DNA from: Cellulomonas massiliensis JC225
GTDB taxonomy: Bacteria; Actinomycetota; Actinomycetes; Actinomycetales; Cellulomonadaceae
Direction: 5' to 3'
Length of the DNA: 46,860 nucleotides
Assembly (NCBI RefSeq): GCF_000312005.1
Contig: NZ_HE978588.1
Coordinates: 881,137 to 927,996, forward strand
The notes under the pieces were generated by a model that made no database searches, was not told the DNA's origin, and was given only the letters and a program-made list of their open reading frames with translations. Shown one piece after another: positions 19,215-27,214 of this stretch. Both the position numbers and the translations under genes were made by a program. The number at the start of each line of letters is the position of its first letter. The first letter of the stretch is position 1.

Positions 19215-20728
19215 GACACGCCCCCGATCCGCTCCGTGGGGTGGTCGTCGCCGTGCGCGTCCTCGTCCGAGCCGGTGCGCGCGGGGCGCGCCGCGGCGAC
19301 CGACGACGTGCGGGCCGGAAGCGCGTCGGCGGGCACCGCGTCGTCCTCGTCGGGGTCGGGCAGGTCGTCGATCGTCAGCACCTGCATCGCCGGCGCGGGC
19401 CGGCGCGCGTCGTCGGAGATGCGCAGCAGGAGCGCGACGATGATCCAGTTCGCCAGCAGCGACGAGCCGCCGTAGGCGACGAACGGCGTGGTCAGGCCCG
19501 TCAGCGGGATGATCCGGGTGACGCCGCCGACGACGACGAACGTCTGCCACGCCAGGACGAACGCGAGGCCGCCCGCGAGCAGCTTCCCGAACCCGTCACG
19601 CACGCCGATCGCCGAGCGCAGCCCGCGCTGGGCGAGCAGCAGGTAGCACATGAGCAGGGCGAACAGCCCGGTCAGGCCCAGCTCCTCGCCGAGCGAGGCG
19701 ACGACGAAGTCCGACTGCGCGTAGGCGACGAGGTCCGGCCGCCCCTGGCCGAGCCCGGTGCCGAACAGCCCGCCGTTCGCCAGGCCGAACAGGCCCTGGA
19801 CGAGCTGCCACGAGCCACCGACCTCACGGTCGTACACCTCGGGGTCGAGCGCGTGCAGCCACACGTCGAACCGGGCCTGGACGTGCCCGAACAGGTTCGC
19901 GGCGAGGGCGGCGCCGCCGACGAACAGCAGCACGCCGATGACGACCCAGGAGAACCGCTCGGTGGCGATGAACAGCATCGCGACGAACAGGCCGAAGAGC
20001 ATGAGCGAGGTGCCGAGGTCGCGCTCGAAGACGAGGACGCCGAGCGAGGCGACCCAGACGATGAGGATCGGTCCGAGGTCGCGCAGGCGCGGCAGCTGCA
20101 GCCCGAGCACCTTGGGCCCGGCGAGGGCGAGCGCGTCGCGGTGCGTCACGAGGTAGCCCGCGAAGAAGATCGCGAGCGTGATCTTGGCGAGCTCCGCCGG
20201 CTGCAGGCCCGCCGGGCCGAGCCGCACCCAGATCCGCGCGCCGTTGATCGTCTGGCCGATCACGGGCAGCAGCGGCAGGACGAGCAGGACGAGCGAGACG
20301 ACCATCGCCGTGTACGTGAACCGGCGCAGCGTGCGGTGGTCGCGCAGGAAGACGATGACCGCCGCGGCCAGCGCGATCGCCAGGCCCGTCCAGACGAGCT
20401 GGCGGCCCGCGAAGCCGTGCTCCTTGCCCGCGGCCTCGTAGCCGATGTCGATGCGGTAGATGATCGCCAGGCCGACGCCGTTGAGCGCGACCGCCAGCGG
20501 CAGCATCACCGGGTCGGCGAACGGCGCCCGCCACCGCAGCACGACGTGCATGCCGACGGACAGCACCGTGAGGCCGATGCTGTAGCCGACGACGTCGGCC
20601 GGCACCTCGCCGGACGTGCCGATGCCGACGAGCACGTACGCGCCGATGCCGACCGCGAGGGCCAGCACGAGCAGCACCAGCTCGGTGCCGCGGCCGGCCC
20701 GCACGGGGAGCGGCTGGACTGTCGCCAT
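19211..20728 (-). CDS. FtsW/RodA/SpoVE (SEDS) peptidoglycan glycosyltransferase
   Basis: 505 residues with about ten membrane helices. SEDS landmarks include QTINGARIWVRLGPAGLQPA with ELAK, FERDLGTSLMLFG, and LTTPFVAYGGSSLLAN near the C-terminus. It polymerises lipid II into glycan strands with a class B PBP, here PbpA. The last 70 residues or so form an acidic cytoplasmic tail (DDLPDPDEDDAVPAD, ending HPTERIGGVS). The ATG at 20728 lies one base after the pstP stop. Actinobacterial annotation uses rodA or ftsW for this gene; the sequence alone does not separate elongation from division roles, though operon position favours the elongation-type protein. Confidence 0.95.
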   Translation of the reverse strand: MATVQPLPVRAGRGTELVLLVLALAVGIGAYVLVGIGTSGEVPADVVGYSIGLTVLSVGMHVVLRWRAPFADPVMLPLAVALNGVGLAIIYRIDIGYEAAGKEHGFAGRQLVWTGLAIALAAAVIVFLRDHRTLRRFTYTAMVVSLVLLVLPLLPVIGQTINGARIWVRLGPAGLQPAELAKITLAIFFAGYLVTHRDALALAGPKVLGLQLPRLRDLGPILIVWVASLGVLVFERDLGTSLMLFGLFVAMLFIATERFSWVVIGVLLFVGGAALAANLFGHVQARFDVWLHALDPEVYDREVGGSWQLVQGLFGLANGGLFGTGLGQGRPDLVAYAQSDFVVASLGEELGLTGLFALLMCYLLLAQRGLRSAIGVRDGFGKLLAGGLAFVLAWQTFVVVGGVTRIIPLTGLTTPFVAYGGSSLLANWIIVALLLRISDDARRPAPAMQVLTIDDLPDPDEDDAVPADALPARTSSVAAARPARTGSDEDAHGDDHPTERIGGVS

Positions 20729-20729
20729 G

Positions 20730-22082
20730 TCAGCCCTCGACCGGGTCGGTCGTCGGCGGTGGCGGCGTGGACAGCGGGGTGCGGGTGGGCGCCGGGGTGC
20801 TCGGCGCGGAGGTCTGCGGCGCCGGCTCGACGGTCTGCTCCTCGAGCTTCGCGACGAGGTCGCGCGCCGAGGCCAGCGACGCGGCGTGGATCGTCTGCTC
20901 GAGCCGGTCGGCGAGGTAGCCGGGCTTGATCTCGTCGGCGCGGATGCCCGAGCGCTCGACGACGGTCGAGAGGGACACCGGCCCGACCGACGCGGGGACG
21001 CCCTGGAAGATCGCGATCTCGTCGTCGGAGATCCCGACGTAGTACTGCCCCCGGACGGCCACCGCCCCGCCGACGACGACGAGCAGCACCACGACGGCGG
21101 CGACCGCCCACCGCAGCCCGCGCCAGCGCCGGCCCGGCTCCTCGTCGGTGTCGTCGTCCTCGTCGCCGGCCGGAGCGGCCGCGCTCTCGTCCTCGCCGTC
21201 GTCCTTGGCCTGCTGCGCCGCCGCGGCCTGCGCGGCCAGGCTCGCTGCACGGGCGGCGGGGCCGTCGCCGGCACGCGTCGGCGCGTCCCGGTTCACGGCC
21301 GCGGCGCCGACGACGGTGGCCGACGTGCTGGGGCCCGTGCCGTCCGCGACGGAGTCGAGCTCGATGACGTCCGCGACGACGACCGTGACGTTGTCGCCGC
21401 CTCCCGCGCGCAGCGCGAGCTGCACCAGACGGTCGGCGCACGAGTCGACGTCGTCGATCGTCCGGAGCGTCTCGCCGATCGTCTCGGCGCTCACGAAGCC
21501 CGACAGGCCGTCCGAGCAGAGCAGCCACCGGTCGCCCACGCGCGCCTCGCGCACCGACATGTCGGGCGTGACCTCGGTGTCGAAGTCGCCCAGCACGCGC
21601 ATGACGACCGACCGCTGCGGGTGGTGCTCCGCCTCCTCCGGCGTGATCCGGCCGATGTCGACGAGGTGCTGGACGAACGTGTGGTCGGTGGTGACCTGCG
21701 TGAGGACGCCGTCGCGCAGCAGGTACCCGCGCGAGTCGCCGAGGTGCACCATCGCGAGCTTGTTGCCCGCCCGCAGGATCGCGACGACGGTCGTGCCCAT
21801 GCCGGCGAGCTCGGGCTCCGTCTCGGTCCGCGCGACGATCTCGTCCCGCGCCTGCTCGAGCGCCTCCTCGAGCCGCCCCAGCGCGTCGTCGGGGCCGTGC
21901 GACTCGCCGTCCAGCGGCGCGAACGCGGCGACCGCGACCGACGAGGCGACGTCCCCGCCCGCGTGGCCGCCCATGCCGTCCGCGACCATGAGCAGGTGCG
22001 GGCCGGCGTAGCCGGAGTCCTGGTTGTTCGACCGGACCAGCCCCACGTCGGACCGGGCCGCGTACCTCAGCGCGACGGACAC
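20730..22082 (-). CDS. pstP: PP2C-family Ser/Thr phosphatase PstP
   Basis: 450 residues. The PP2C domain (about 1-240) binds metals through RSNNQDSGY, MVADGMGGHAGGD, LGDSRGYL, CSDGLSGF and GGGDNVTVVV. An Ala/Asp/Glu-rich linker leads to one membrane helix (AVAAVVVLLVVVGGAVAV) and an outer domain ending in a Pro/Thr-rich tail. It dephosphorylates PknA, PknB and their substrates. The GTG at 22082 has AGAGGTA upstream and lies 5 nt after the fhaB stop. Confidence 0.96.
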   Translation of the reverse strand: MSVALRYAARSDVGLVRSNNQDSGYAGPHLLMVADGMGGHAGGDVASSVAVAAFAPLDGESHGPDDALGRLEEALEQARDEIVARTETEPELAGMGTTVVAILRAGNKLAMVHLGDSRGYLLRDGVLTQVTTDHTFVQHLVDIGRITPEEAEHHPQRSVVMRVLGDFDTEVTPDMSVREARVGDRWLLCSDGLSGFVSAETIGETLRTIDDVDSCADRLVQLALRAGGGDNVTVVVADVIELDSVADGTGPSTSATVVGAAAVNRDAPTRAGDGPAARAASLAAQAAAAQQAKDDGEDESAAAPAGDEDDDTDEEPGRRWRGLRWAVAAVVVLLVVVGGAVAVRGQYYVGISDDEIAIFQGVPASVGPVSLSTVVERSGIRADEIKPGYLADRLEQTIHAASLASARDLVAKLEEQTVEPAPQTSAPSTPAPTRTPLSTPPPPTTDPVEG

Positions 22083-22087
22083 CCGGG

Positions 22088-22594
22088 CTACCTCTGCAGC
22101 TCGATGACGTTGCGGCCGATCCGCACCGGCGTGCCCGTGGGCAGCGGCGTCGGGGCGGTCAGACGGCTCTCGCCGAGGAACGTGCCGTTGGTCGAGCCGA
22201 GGTCCTCCACGAACCAGCCGCCCTCGTGCGGGAACACGCGCGCGTGCCGGGAGGAGGAGTAGTCGTCGTCGAGGACGAGGGTGCAGGCAGGGGAGCGGCC
22301 GATGAGCACCGCGGACGAGCTGAGCGGGACGCCCGTGCCGGTCAGCGGCCCTTCGGTGACGACGAGCCGCCGGGCGTCGCCGCCACCGCGGGCCGGCCGC
22401 TGCGGCGGCTCCACGGGTGCGGGGCCGGGCGACGGGGACGGCGCCGGGCCCGCCGAGGCGGCGCGCGCCGTGCGACGACGGGAGATCTTCGTCCCGTACA
22501 GGTCGCGGCGCAGCACTGCGATGGAGGAGAGCACGAGCACCCACAACAGCGCGAGATACCCCAGCCGCAGCAGGGTGACCGTCAGCTCACTCAT
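22088..22594 (-). CDS. fhaB: FHA domain protein FhaB (FipA)
   Basis: 168 residues. An N-terminal membrane helix (LRLGYLALLWVLVLSSIAVL) and a basic stretch (TKISRRRTAR) precede a Pro-rich linker and a C-terminal FHA domain. The phosphothreonine-binding residues show as LIGRSPACTLVLDDDYSSSRHARV and DLGSTNGTFL. FHA domains read the Thr phosphorylation made by PknA and PknB. In mycobacteria FipA links division proteins under oxidative stress. The ATG at 22594 is preceded by a 7-nt gap to the fhaA stop. Confidence 0.95.
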   Translation of the reverse strand: MSELTVTLLRLGYLALLWVLVLSSIAVLRRDLYGTKISRRRTARAASAGPAPSPSPGPAPVEPPQRPARGGGDARRLVVTEGPLTGTGVPLSSSAVLIGRSPACTLVLDDDYSSSRHARVFPHEGGWFVEDLGSTNGTFLGESRLTAPTPLPTGTPVRIGRNVIELQR

Positions 22595-22601
22595 GCGCCC
22601 G

Positions 22602-23309
22602 TCACGCGTCCGGGTCCGGCTCGGGGCCCGTCCAGAACAGGATCCGTGTGCGTCCGATGGTCAGGGTGTTCCCGTCCAGCAGCGTCGCGGCCGGGACCTG
22701 GTGGCCCTCGACGTACAGCCCGTTCGTCGACCCCAGGTCGCTCGCGATCACGCCGTCCGGCGTCACGCGGATCTCCAGGTGCCGGCGGGAGACGCCGGGG
22801 TCGTCGACGATGATGTCCGCCTCCGAGCCGCGGCCGATGATCGTCACCGGGCCGGTCAGCAGGTAGCGCTGACCGTCGATGTCGAGCAGCGGGTGGCGAG
22901 CGCTCGGCGGCTGCGACGTCGCCGGGGCCACCGCGCCGCGCACCGTCGCGCTGTGCACGCGGAACCGGCCGGCCTCCTGCTCGACGTTCTCGCTGAACGA
23001 CACGGTCACCGGCCCGACGAACGCGTACCGCTGGCTCGCCGCGTGCTCGGTGACGGTCGCGGCGAACTCGTCCGCCATCGCCTCCGCGCCCCACGCCTCC
23101 ACCTGGTCGTAGTCGGCCGTGGACAGCTCGATCGTGAACTCGTTCGGCACGACCGTCCGGTCGCGCCCCACCACGGCGGCGCGGTCGTCGAGCTCGCGCC
23201 GCAGCGCGCTGCTCAGCTCCACCGGCTTCAGCTCGCTCTTGAAGGCCCGGGCGAAGGCGTTGTTCACGGCGCGCTCGACGCCGTTCTCGAACCTGTCGAG
23301 GAATCCCAT
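22602..23309 (-). CDS. fhaA: FhaA: DUF3662 and FHA domain protein
   Basis: 235 residues. DUF3662 occupies about 1-125 (MGFLDRFENGVERAVNNAFA, LKPVELSSALRREL, VVPNEFTIELS) and the FHA domain about 150-230 (IIGRGSEADIIVDDPGVSRR, SDLGSTNGLYV). The linker between them is only about 25 residues. The mycobacterial protein is more than twice as long because of a Gln/Tyr/Pro-rich linker. In mycobacteria FhaA binds the phosphorylated pseudokinase region of MviN and restrains peptidoglycan synthesis. The ATG at 23309 has a perfect AAGGAGG 5 nt upstream. It is the first gene of the operon, so the operon promoter should lie in 23310-23588. Confidence 0.94.
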   Translation of the reverse strand: MGFLDRFENGVERAVNNAFARAFKSELKPVELSSALRRELDDRAAVVGRDRTVVPNEFTIELSTADYDQVEAWGAEAMADEFAATVTEHAASQRYAFVGPVTVSFSENVEQEAGRFRVHSATVRGAVAPATSQPPSARHPLLDIDGQRYLLTGPVTIIGRGSEADIIVDDPGVSRRHLEIRVTPDGVIASDLGSTNGLYVEGHQVPAATLLDGNTLTIGRTRILFWTGPEPDPDA

Positions 23310-23548
23310 CCCAGCCTCCTTCCTGGCGCGTGCGACCCGACCGTCGCGGGGACGGTCGGCGGGTGGGCCGTGGGCGGTCCGCGTCGATGGTATCCACGCC
23401 GGGGCTCCGGAGGGGTCCGACGGGGGGTGGACGCGCTGGCCGTCCTCGTGCGCCCGTGGTCGCGCACGCGGTCTCACCGGCGGATGAGCCCTGCTCACGG
23501 GCCTGCTGCGGTGGTCCGGCGTCGCCGCCTCGCGGCCGGACCGGCCGG

Positions 23549-23578
23549 TTCGGAGGCACCTCGTCGTCGTGCTAATCT
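23549..23578 (+). promoter_or_regulatory. Candidate promoter of tRNA-Leu
   Basis: TAATCT at 23573-23578 is a good -10 with its 3' end 11 nt before the tRNA. TTCGGA 18 nt upstream is a weak -35. The rest of 23310-23588 shows no gene; it must also hold the outward promoter of the fhaA operon, for which TACCAT on the minus strand (23387-23392) is a poor candidate. Confidence 0.4.
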
Positions 23579-23588
23579 TCTGCGGCGC

Positions 23589-23671
23589 GCGCGAGTGGCG
23601 GAACGGCAGACGCGCTGGCTTCAGGTGCCAGTGTCCGAAAGGGCGTGGGGGTTCAAATCCCCCCTCGCGCA
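23589..23671 (+). tRNA. tRNA-Leu (anticodon CAG)
   Basis: The acceptor GCGCGAG (23589-23595) pairs with CTCGCGC (23664-23670). The anticodon stem is CTGGC/GCCAG with loop TTCAGGT, and CAG lies at 23622-23624. A long variable arm (GTGTCCGAAAGGGCGT) marks a class II tRNA. The T-loop is GTTCAAA. CCA is not encoded; the discriminator A is followed by CAC. Confidence 0.96.
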
Positions 23672-23715
23672 CACAGTGACTGACTCCCGGTCGGGGCTTC
23701 CCGGCCGGGAGTTCG
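23670..23715 (+). repeat. Direct repeat, copy 1 (tRNA-Leu 3' flank)
   Basis: 46 nt beginning at the last acceptor base of tRNA-Leu. It is repeated at 26050-26095 with 3 mismatches, all inside the hairpin loop region. The two copies bracket 2.38 kb of accessory genes. Confidence 0.75.
23683..23712 (+). terminator. Terminator of tRNA-Leu
   Basis: ACTCCCGG-T-CGGG pairs with CCCG-G-CCGGGAGT around a GCTT loop, making a 13-bp stem with one wobble pair, 12 nt after the tRNA. Confidence 0.8.
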
Positions 23716-23797
23716 TCGTCTCTCGCTGACCCTGCGGGTTGGCTCTCGAGGGTGAACTGGCGCACGGCCGCGGTCGACGGCGGAAGCGAGGATCAGC

Positions 23798-24187
23798 ATG
23801 CGATTCATCGGACTTGAACCGCTCGCGTCCGACGTGGGCATCATCGAGCTCGAGACAGACGACTTCGGATACGTCGACCTCTACAACTATGCCGATCTGC
23901 GGTCGGTCTGCGTCGACTACGAGCAACGCGCGCTCGAGCTCGTGTTCGCGCTTCCTGACTCCCGCACTCTCGTCCTGCGGTTCGAGCAGATCTCCCGCTG
24001 GTCGGTCTCGAGCGATGGTTACGCGTTTACCGACATGCGGCACAACGAGTTCAACTTCCTCTCAGCGCCACCACCGCCGGTCGGAGACGTGTCGTACGAG
24101 CTCGGCGTGGACCTGGTCGACACGAGCTTCCTGTTCGACGCCGAGGTCGTTCGCGTGTTCGCGCCGACCGAGAACCAACGCCGCTGA
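23798..24187 (+). CDS. Hypothetical protein, 129 residues
   Basis: MRFIGLEPLASDVGIIELET starts at the ATG at 23798 with GAGGA 7 nt upstream. The protein is acidic, soluble and rich in Phe/Tyr/Asp (FGYVDLYNYADL, CVDYEQRALELVFALPD, YAFTDMRHNEFNF). No signal peptide or membrane helix is present. Size and acidity would suit an immunity or antitoxin-like protein, but I see no family motif and no toxin partner, so this is only a thought. Its codons appear less GC-skewed than neighbouring core genes (AAC TAT GCC, GGT TAC). It is the first gene between the two 46-nt repeats. Confidence 0.7.
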   Translation: MRFIGLEPLASDVGIIELETDDFGYVDLYNYADLRSVCVDYEQRALELVFALPDSRTLVLRFEQISRWSVSSDGYAFTDMRHNEFNFLSAPPPPVGDVSYELGVDLVDTSFLFDAEVVRVFAPTENQRR

Positions 24188-24212
24188 CCCCGTGCACCCG
24201 CCGTCGTCGAGC

Positions 24213-24245
24213 GGCCTCTGCGAACTCTTCGGTGACGCAGAGCGG
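24213..24245 (+). terminator. Weak hairpin after the 129-residue gene
   Basis: GGCCTCTGCG and CGCAGAGCGGCC can pair (CTCTGCG with CGCAGAG exactly). Nothing else is visible between 24188 and 24452 apart from the ribosome-binding site of the next gene. Confidence 0.4.
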
Positions 24246-24452
24246 CCACCTCGCTGCCGCCGCTCAGTCCACGCGGGACGTCAAAGTGCTTCCGGATCGC
24301 CGTTGCGCTGACGATGCGGCCCGGGTCGCTCGGTACCTATAGGCCTCGGCGCTCCGGTCTGGCCAGGGAGCGCTCGGGACGTCGAAGGCGCGTCCATCAT
24401 CATGCGCAACGAGTTGCGCAGCCAACGAGGGAACGGTCCGAGGAGGTGTCGA

Positions 24453-24941
24453 GTGGTCGGGTGGCCTGTTGTGCCGATGCTGTCGGTCGTTGCGGGCCTG
24501 CTCGCTGCCCGGGACCCGCTCCTGCCGGATGAGCGCCGCTGGACTGCTGGGCTCGCGTGGCCGCTCTTCGGCGCCGTGGCGCTCACGGTCGGGACCTCGT
24601 TGCTCAACATCGCCTCCATCAACGAGCTCCTCGCCGGTGGATACGTCATCGCCATTGCTGTGACCGGTCTGCGGCCGGCGCTCCTGATGGACCAGCTCTT
24701 CTCCGCCGCGTGGCTTCGCAGACCAGCGCAGGCCCGACTTCGCCGCCGCATGCGCATCTCGGTAGCTGCGTTTATCGGCCTCGGCATCGGTTGGGCGCTC
24801 TTGCTCGAGATGGCGCCGCCCGAGACATGGTCCGGTCGCTACAGCCCGACCCGGCTAGCGCGCGACAGGCGTCAAGAGGAGAGCGGTCCCGGCTCGGTGC
24901 CCTTGAGTGCGAGTCGAGTCTGCAGCCCTACGGGAGCGTAG
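24453..24941 (+). CDS. Hypothetical membrane protein, four predicted helices
   Basis: 162 residues from GTG at 24453, chosen because AGGAGG lies exactly 6 nt upstream; ATG at 24402 would add 17 basic residues without a ribosome site. Hydrophobic segments are PVVPMLSVVAGLLAARDPLL, LAWPLFGAVALTVGTSLL, LLAGGYVIAIAVTGL and ISVAAFIGLGIGWALLLEM, with a basic loop (RRPAQARLRRRMR) between the last two. The C-terminus is polar. No family was recognised. Within the 2.38-kb repeat-bracketed segment. Confidence 0.65.
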   Translation: MVGWPVVPMLSVVAGLLAARDPLLPDERRWTAGLAWPLFGAVALTVGTSLLNIASINELLAGGYVIAIAVTGLRPALLMDQLFSAAWLRRPAQARLRRRMRISVAAFIGLGIGWALLLEMAPPETWSGRYSPTRLARDRRQEESGPGSVPLSASRVCSPTGA

Positions 24942-25116
24942 GGAGTGGGAAGCCGGCCTGGGCGAGCAGGTCAGGTGGCACGAGGCTGGAGCGAGCGGAT
25001 TGAAGGTCGCCAACGGCCGCAAGAAAGAACGATCCGTCGACATCAGCCAGGTGGGGCCGCGAGGGCGCTTCCGGCGGTCTGGCAGGTCGGCTTCGTGCGA
25101 CTGGAGGTAGCAGGCG

Positions 25117-25827
25117 ATGCCCAGCCCAGTCGGGTGCACGGTCGTTGTGCTCGCAGTTGCCTCGCTCGCAGCGTGCGCAACGCCGGTCGCCGCTCGCGCA
25201 GAGGTCATCGAGATGTACGCCGGGCGCACCGAAGCAGTCGCTCGCGTGAACCCGGAACGGTCCTTGACGGACCTGCTGACGAACAGGCGGTTCGTCATCG
25301 ACGGCGCACGTCCGGCGCCCTTGACCGCGGGTGTTGTCGTGGGGGTGGTGAGCGACGTCGAGCCGGGCAAGGCGTACATCGCCCCGGGTGAGGGTGCGAC
25401 CAGTCAGGAGGTCGCCTTCGACGACGAGGACGCACTGTGGCGAACCGTCGACCTGGTCGTGCAGGTCGAGGAGCGTCTCGGCTTCGAGGACCAGTCCACG
25501 ACGATCCGGCTCACCGTGCCCGTCAACGGGTCGCTGCCGTTCGACACGTACCGCAAGGGCATGACGACGATGGGGCCGGTCGTGTTCGTCGTCGACCACG
25601 GGCGAGAGGGCGGATACACCGTCCACTGGGCTGGTGCGTTCTTCGCGCCCGTCGACTCCACCGGGAAGTTCCACTTCGAGGCGCTGGGGGACGAAGGCGG
25701 TTCCCTGCAGGGGCTGGTCGACACGCTCGACGAGCTGCGCGCCGAAGCCTCCAAGCCGCCGGTCATCATCACCAGCGACCTCGGTGGCCAACACCGAAGC
25801 GAGCCCACACCCGCCCCCGCGCCGTAG
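25117..25827 (+). CDS. Hypothetical lipoprotein, 236 residues
   Basis: The N-terminus is a lipoprotein signal: a short start, a hydrophobic core (TVVVLAVASLAAC) and a lipobox L-A-A-C with Cys20. The mature part has alternating beta-like segments (TVDLVVQVEERLGF, TTIRLTVPVNGSLPF, GPVVFVVDHGREGGYTVHWA) and a Pro-rich end. It may be a beta-sandwich envelope protein. GGAGG lies 9 nt before the ATG at 25117. It is the last gene before the second repeat copy. No known family was recognised and no partner gene indicates a function. Confidence 0.68.
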   Translation: MPSPVGCTVVVLAVASLAACATPVAARAEVIEMYAGRTEAVARVNPERSLTDLLTNRRFVIDGARPAPLTAGVVVGVVSDVEPGKAYIAPGEGATSQEVAFDDEDALWRTVDLVVQVEERLGFEDQSTTIRLTVPVNGSLPFDTYRKGMTTMGPVVFVVDHGREGGYTVHWAGAFFAPVDSTGKFHFEALGDEGGSLQGLVDTLDELRAEASKPPVIITSDLGGQHRSEPTPAPAP

Positions 25828-26049
25828 CCAGCGCCATGCCGCGTCCAGGCGTCGACTGCTCAGGGACCAGCGTCGACGCCCGCCCGCGCAGCCGGCGCCC
25901 TCGCACGTCGGGCGTCGCGCTCATCAGCTCGACGCGGGCCTCGAACCCGCCGTCCCACTCCCCCGGAGGTACAGAACCCCGTCCTCAACCTGTACAAGCC
26001 CCTGACCAGCACGAGCATCCCCCGCAGGTCAGAAGTTCAACGAACACGC

Positions 26050-26095
26050 CACACAGTGACTGACTCCCGGTCCGGGATTGCCGGCCGGGAGTTCG
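26050..26095 (+). repeat. Direct repeat, copy 2
   Basis: The first 23 nt match copy 1 exactly, as do the last 15. Three substitutions lie at 26073, 26077 and 26080, inside the loop side of the hairpin. No tRNA precedes this copy. Confidence 0.75.
26063..26092 (+). terminator. Hairpin of repeat copy 2
   Basis: ACTCCCGG pairs with CCGGGAGT as in copy 1, but the inner part of the stem is weakened by substitutions. Confidence 0.5.
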
Positions 26096-26268
26096 CCATC
26101 TACGGGGTGGCTCGCGCCCAGCTCCGACGCATGCCCGCTCCGTCGATCGGGTGACGAGTGCCCGGGTCTGACGGCGACCGGGATGCTCGGCGATACGGTC
26201 GGGCGCAGCGCGTCCCTCCACCATCGCGCCGCAGACCTCTCCTGGCAGTACCTCGACGGGGATCGGTG

Positions 26269-26676
26269 ATGATCGCGCTCTCTGTTGTCATGGCCGTCTG
26301 CGCGGTGCTCCTGGTCGTCCAAGGCGGCGGGATGTTCCAGCTCGGCTGGCCGGGATACCCGGGAACGGACGACGGCCTCATCGGTGCGGCAGTGCAGACG
26401 GCCGGCCTCGCACTGTTCGGCTCTGCGTTCGCGGCGTTTGCCTTCGGGGCGTGGGGGCTGACTGACAAGCCGGTTCCCGCCGGCTGCGTCGGCGTGGGTC
26501 TGGCCGTGATGGGAGTCGGCGGATTCGTGATACTGGCGATCCGCAGGGCTTGTCAGCGGCGCCAGCGGGAAGGGCGAAGGCCTGCTGCCGTTCCTGCGGC
26601 TCTGCTGTTCGTCGAAGCAGCGACATTCGTGGGCGGGACCGGATCGATCGTCTCCGGCATCGCGATGCTCTCGTAG
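26269..26676 (+). CDS. Hypothetical membrane protein, four helices
   Basis: 135 residues from the ATG at 26269 (GTG at 26266 directly before it is equally possible; GGGGAT lies upstream). Helices are IALSVVMAVCAVLLVVQGGG, AGLALFGSAFAAFAFGAWGL, GCVGVGLAVMGVGGFVILAI and AALLFVEAATFVGGTGSIVS. A basic, Arg-rich loop (RRACQRRQREGRR) separates helices 3 and 4. No family was recognised. It lies outside the repeat-bracketed segment but is of the same small-membrane-protein character. Confidence 0.62.
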   Translation: MIALSVVMAVCAVLLVVQGGGMFQLGWPGYPGTDDGLIGAAVQTAGLALFGSAFAAFAFGAWGLTDKPVPAGCVGVGLAVMGVGGFVILAIRRACQRRQREGRRPAAVPAALLFVEAATFVGGTGSIVSGIAMLS

Positions 26677-26784
26677 CCCAGGGTCCTGACGTCAAGCACT
26701 CCACCCGCGCCGCCGCGCGGGCTGCGACCCCTGGGATGGCTAAGGTGCGACCGGCGCGTGATCCGGACAGAGGATGGGTCGACC

Positions 26785-27081
26785 GTGAAGAGGTCAGCGG
26801 CGAGCCGCGAGCTCAACGTTGTCGACATGCCGCCGACCACGCCGGCGTTGATGACCTGTTCTCTGTTGGGCATGGTCAGCGCGGCGGTGCTGATCGCCGG
26901 CCTGGTGGCCACGTTGCCGGACTGGATCTACGTGGCGGCGCTCGCGTCGTTGATCGCGGGTCTCGTCCTGACGGGCGTTGTGGCTTTCAAACTCGCGATC
27001 AGCCGAGGGCACTCCTTCGGCTGCGTCATCGCATCGACGCTGTGCGCCCCGATTCGGTTCTTCTTCGACTGGACCGTGTAG
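26785..27081 (+). CDS. Hypothetical membrane protein, 98 residues
   Basis: From GTG at 26785: a polar N-terminus, then two hydrophobic spans (LMTCSLLGMVSAAVLIAGLV and IYVAALASLIAGLVLTGVVAF), and a C-terminal part ending APIRFFFDWTV. AGAGGA lies about 11 nt upstream, so the start is moderate; GTG at 26758 is an alternative. No homologous family was recognised. Confidence 0.55.
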   Translation: MKRSAASRELNVVDMPPTTPALMTCSLLGMVSAAVLIAGLVATLPDWIYVAALASLIAGLVLTGVVAFKLAISRGHSFGCVIASTLCAPIRFFFDWTV

Positions 27082-27214
27082 GCGAGGCGGCAACGTGGGG
27101 ACCGAGATGATCGCCGGACCGCGACCGGCACTGGTGCTCGGACCGGTGACGAGCTCGCCGCGCCGGACAGTCAGCGACGGAGTGCAGGGGCTGCCTGCGG
27201 AGGAGATGCACGGT

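Larger units (their letters stand above)
25828..26265 (+). other. Gene-free stretch with the second repeat copy
   Basis: 438 bases with no supported gene on either strand. Open frames here lack ribosome sites and show no protein-like composition. The stretch holds the second copy of the tRNA-Leu flank. GTTCAA lies 16 nt before that copy, faintly recalling a T-loop, but no acceptor or anticodon arm can be folded. Confidence 0.6.

Noticed and set aside
23310..23588. Small ORFs between fhaA and tRNA-Leu
   Set aside because: They have no ribosome-binding sites, conflict with promoter space and show no protein-like composition.
25900..26049. Possible tRNA-Leu remnant before the second repeat copy
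   Set aside because: Only GTTCAA and a GGGCCTCGAACCC-like stretch recall a T-arm. No acceptor or anticodon stem can be paired.
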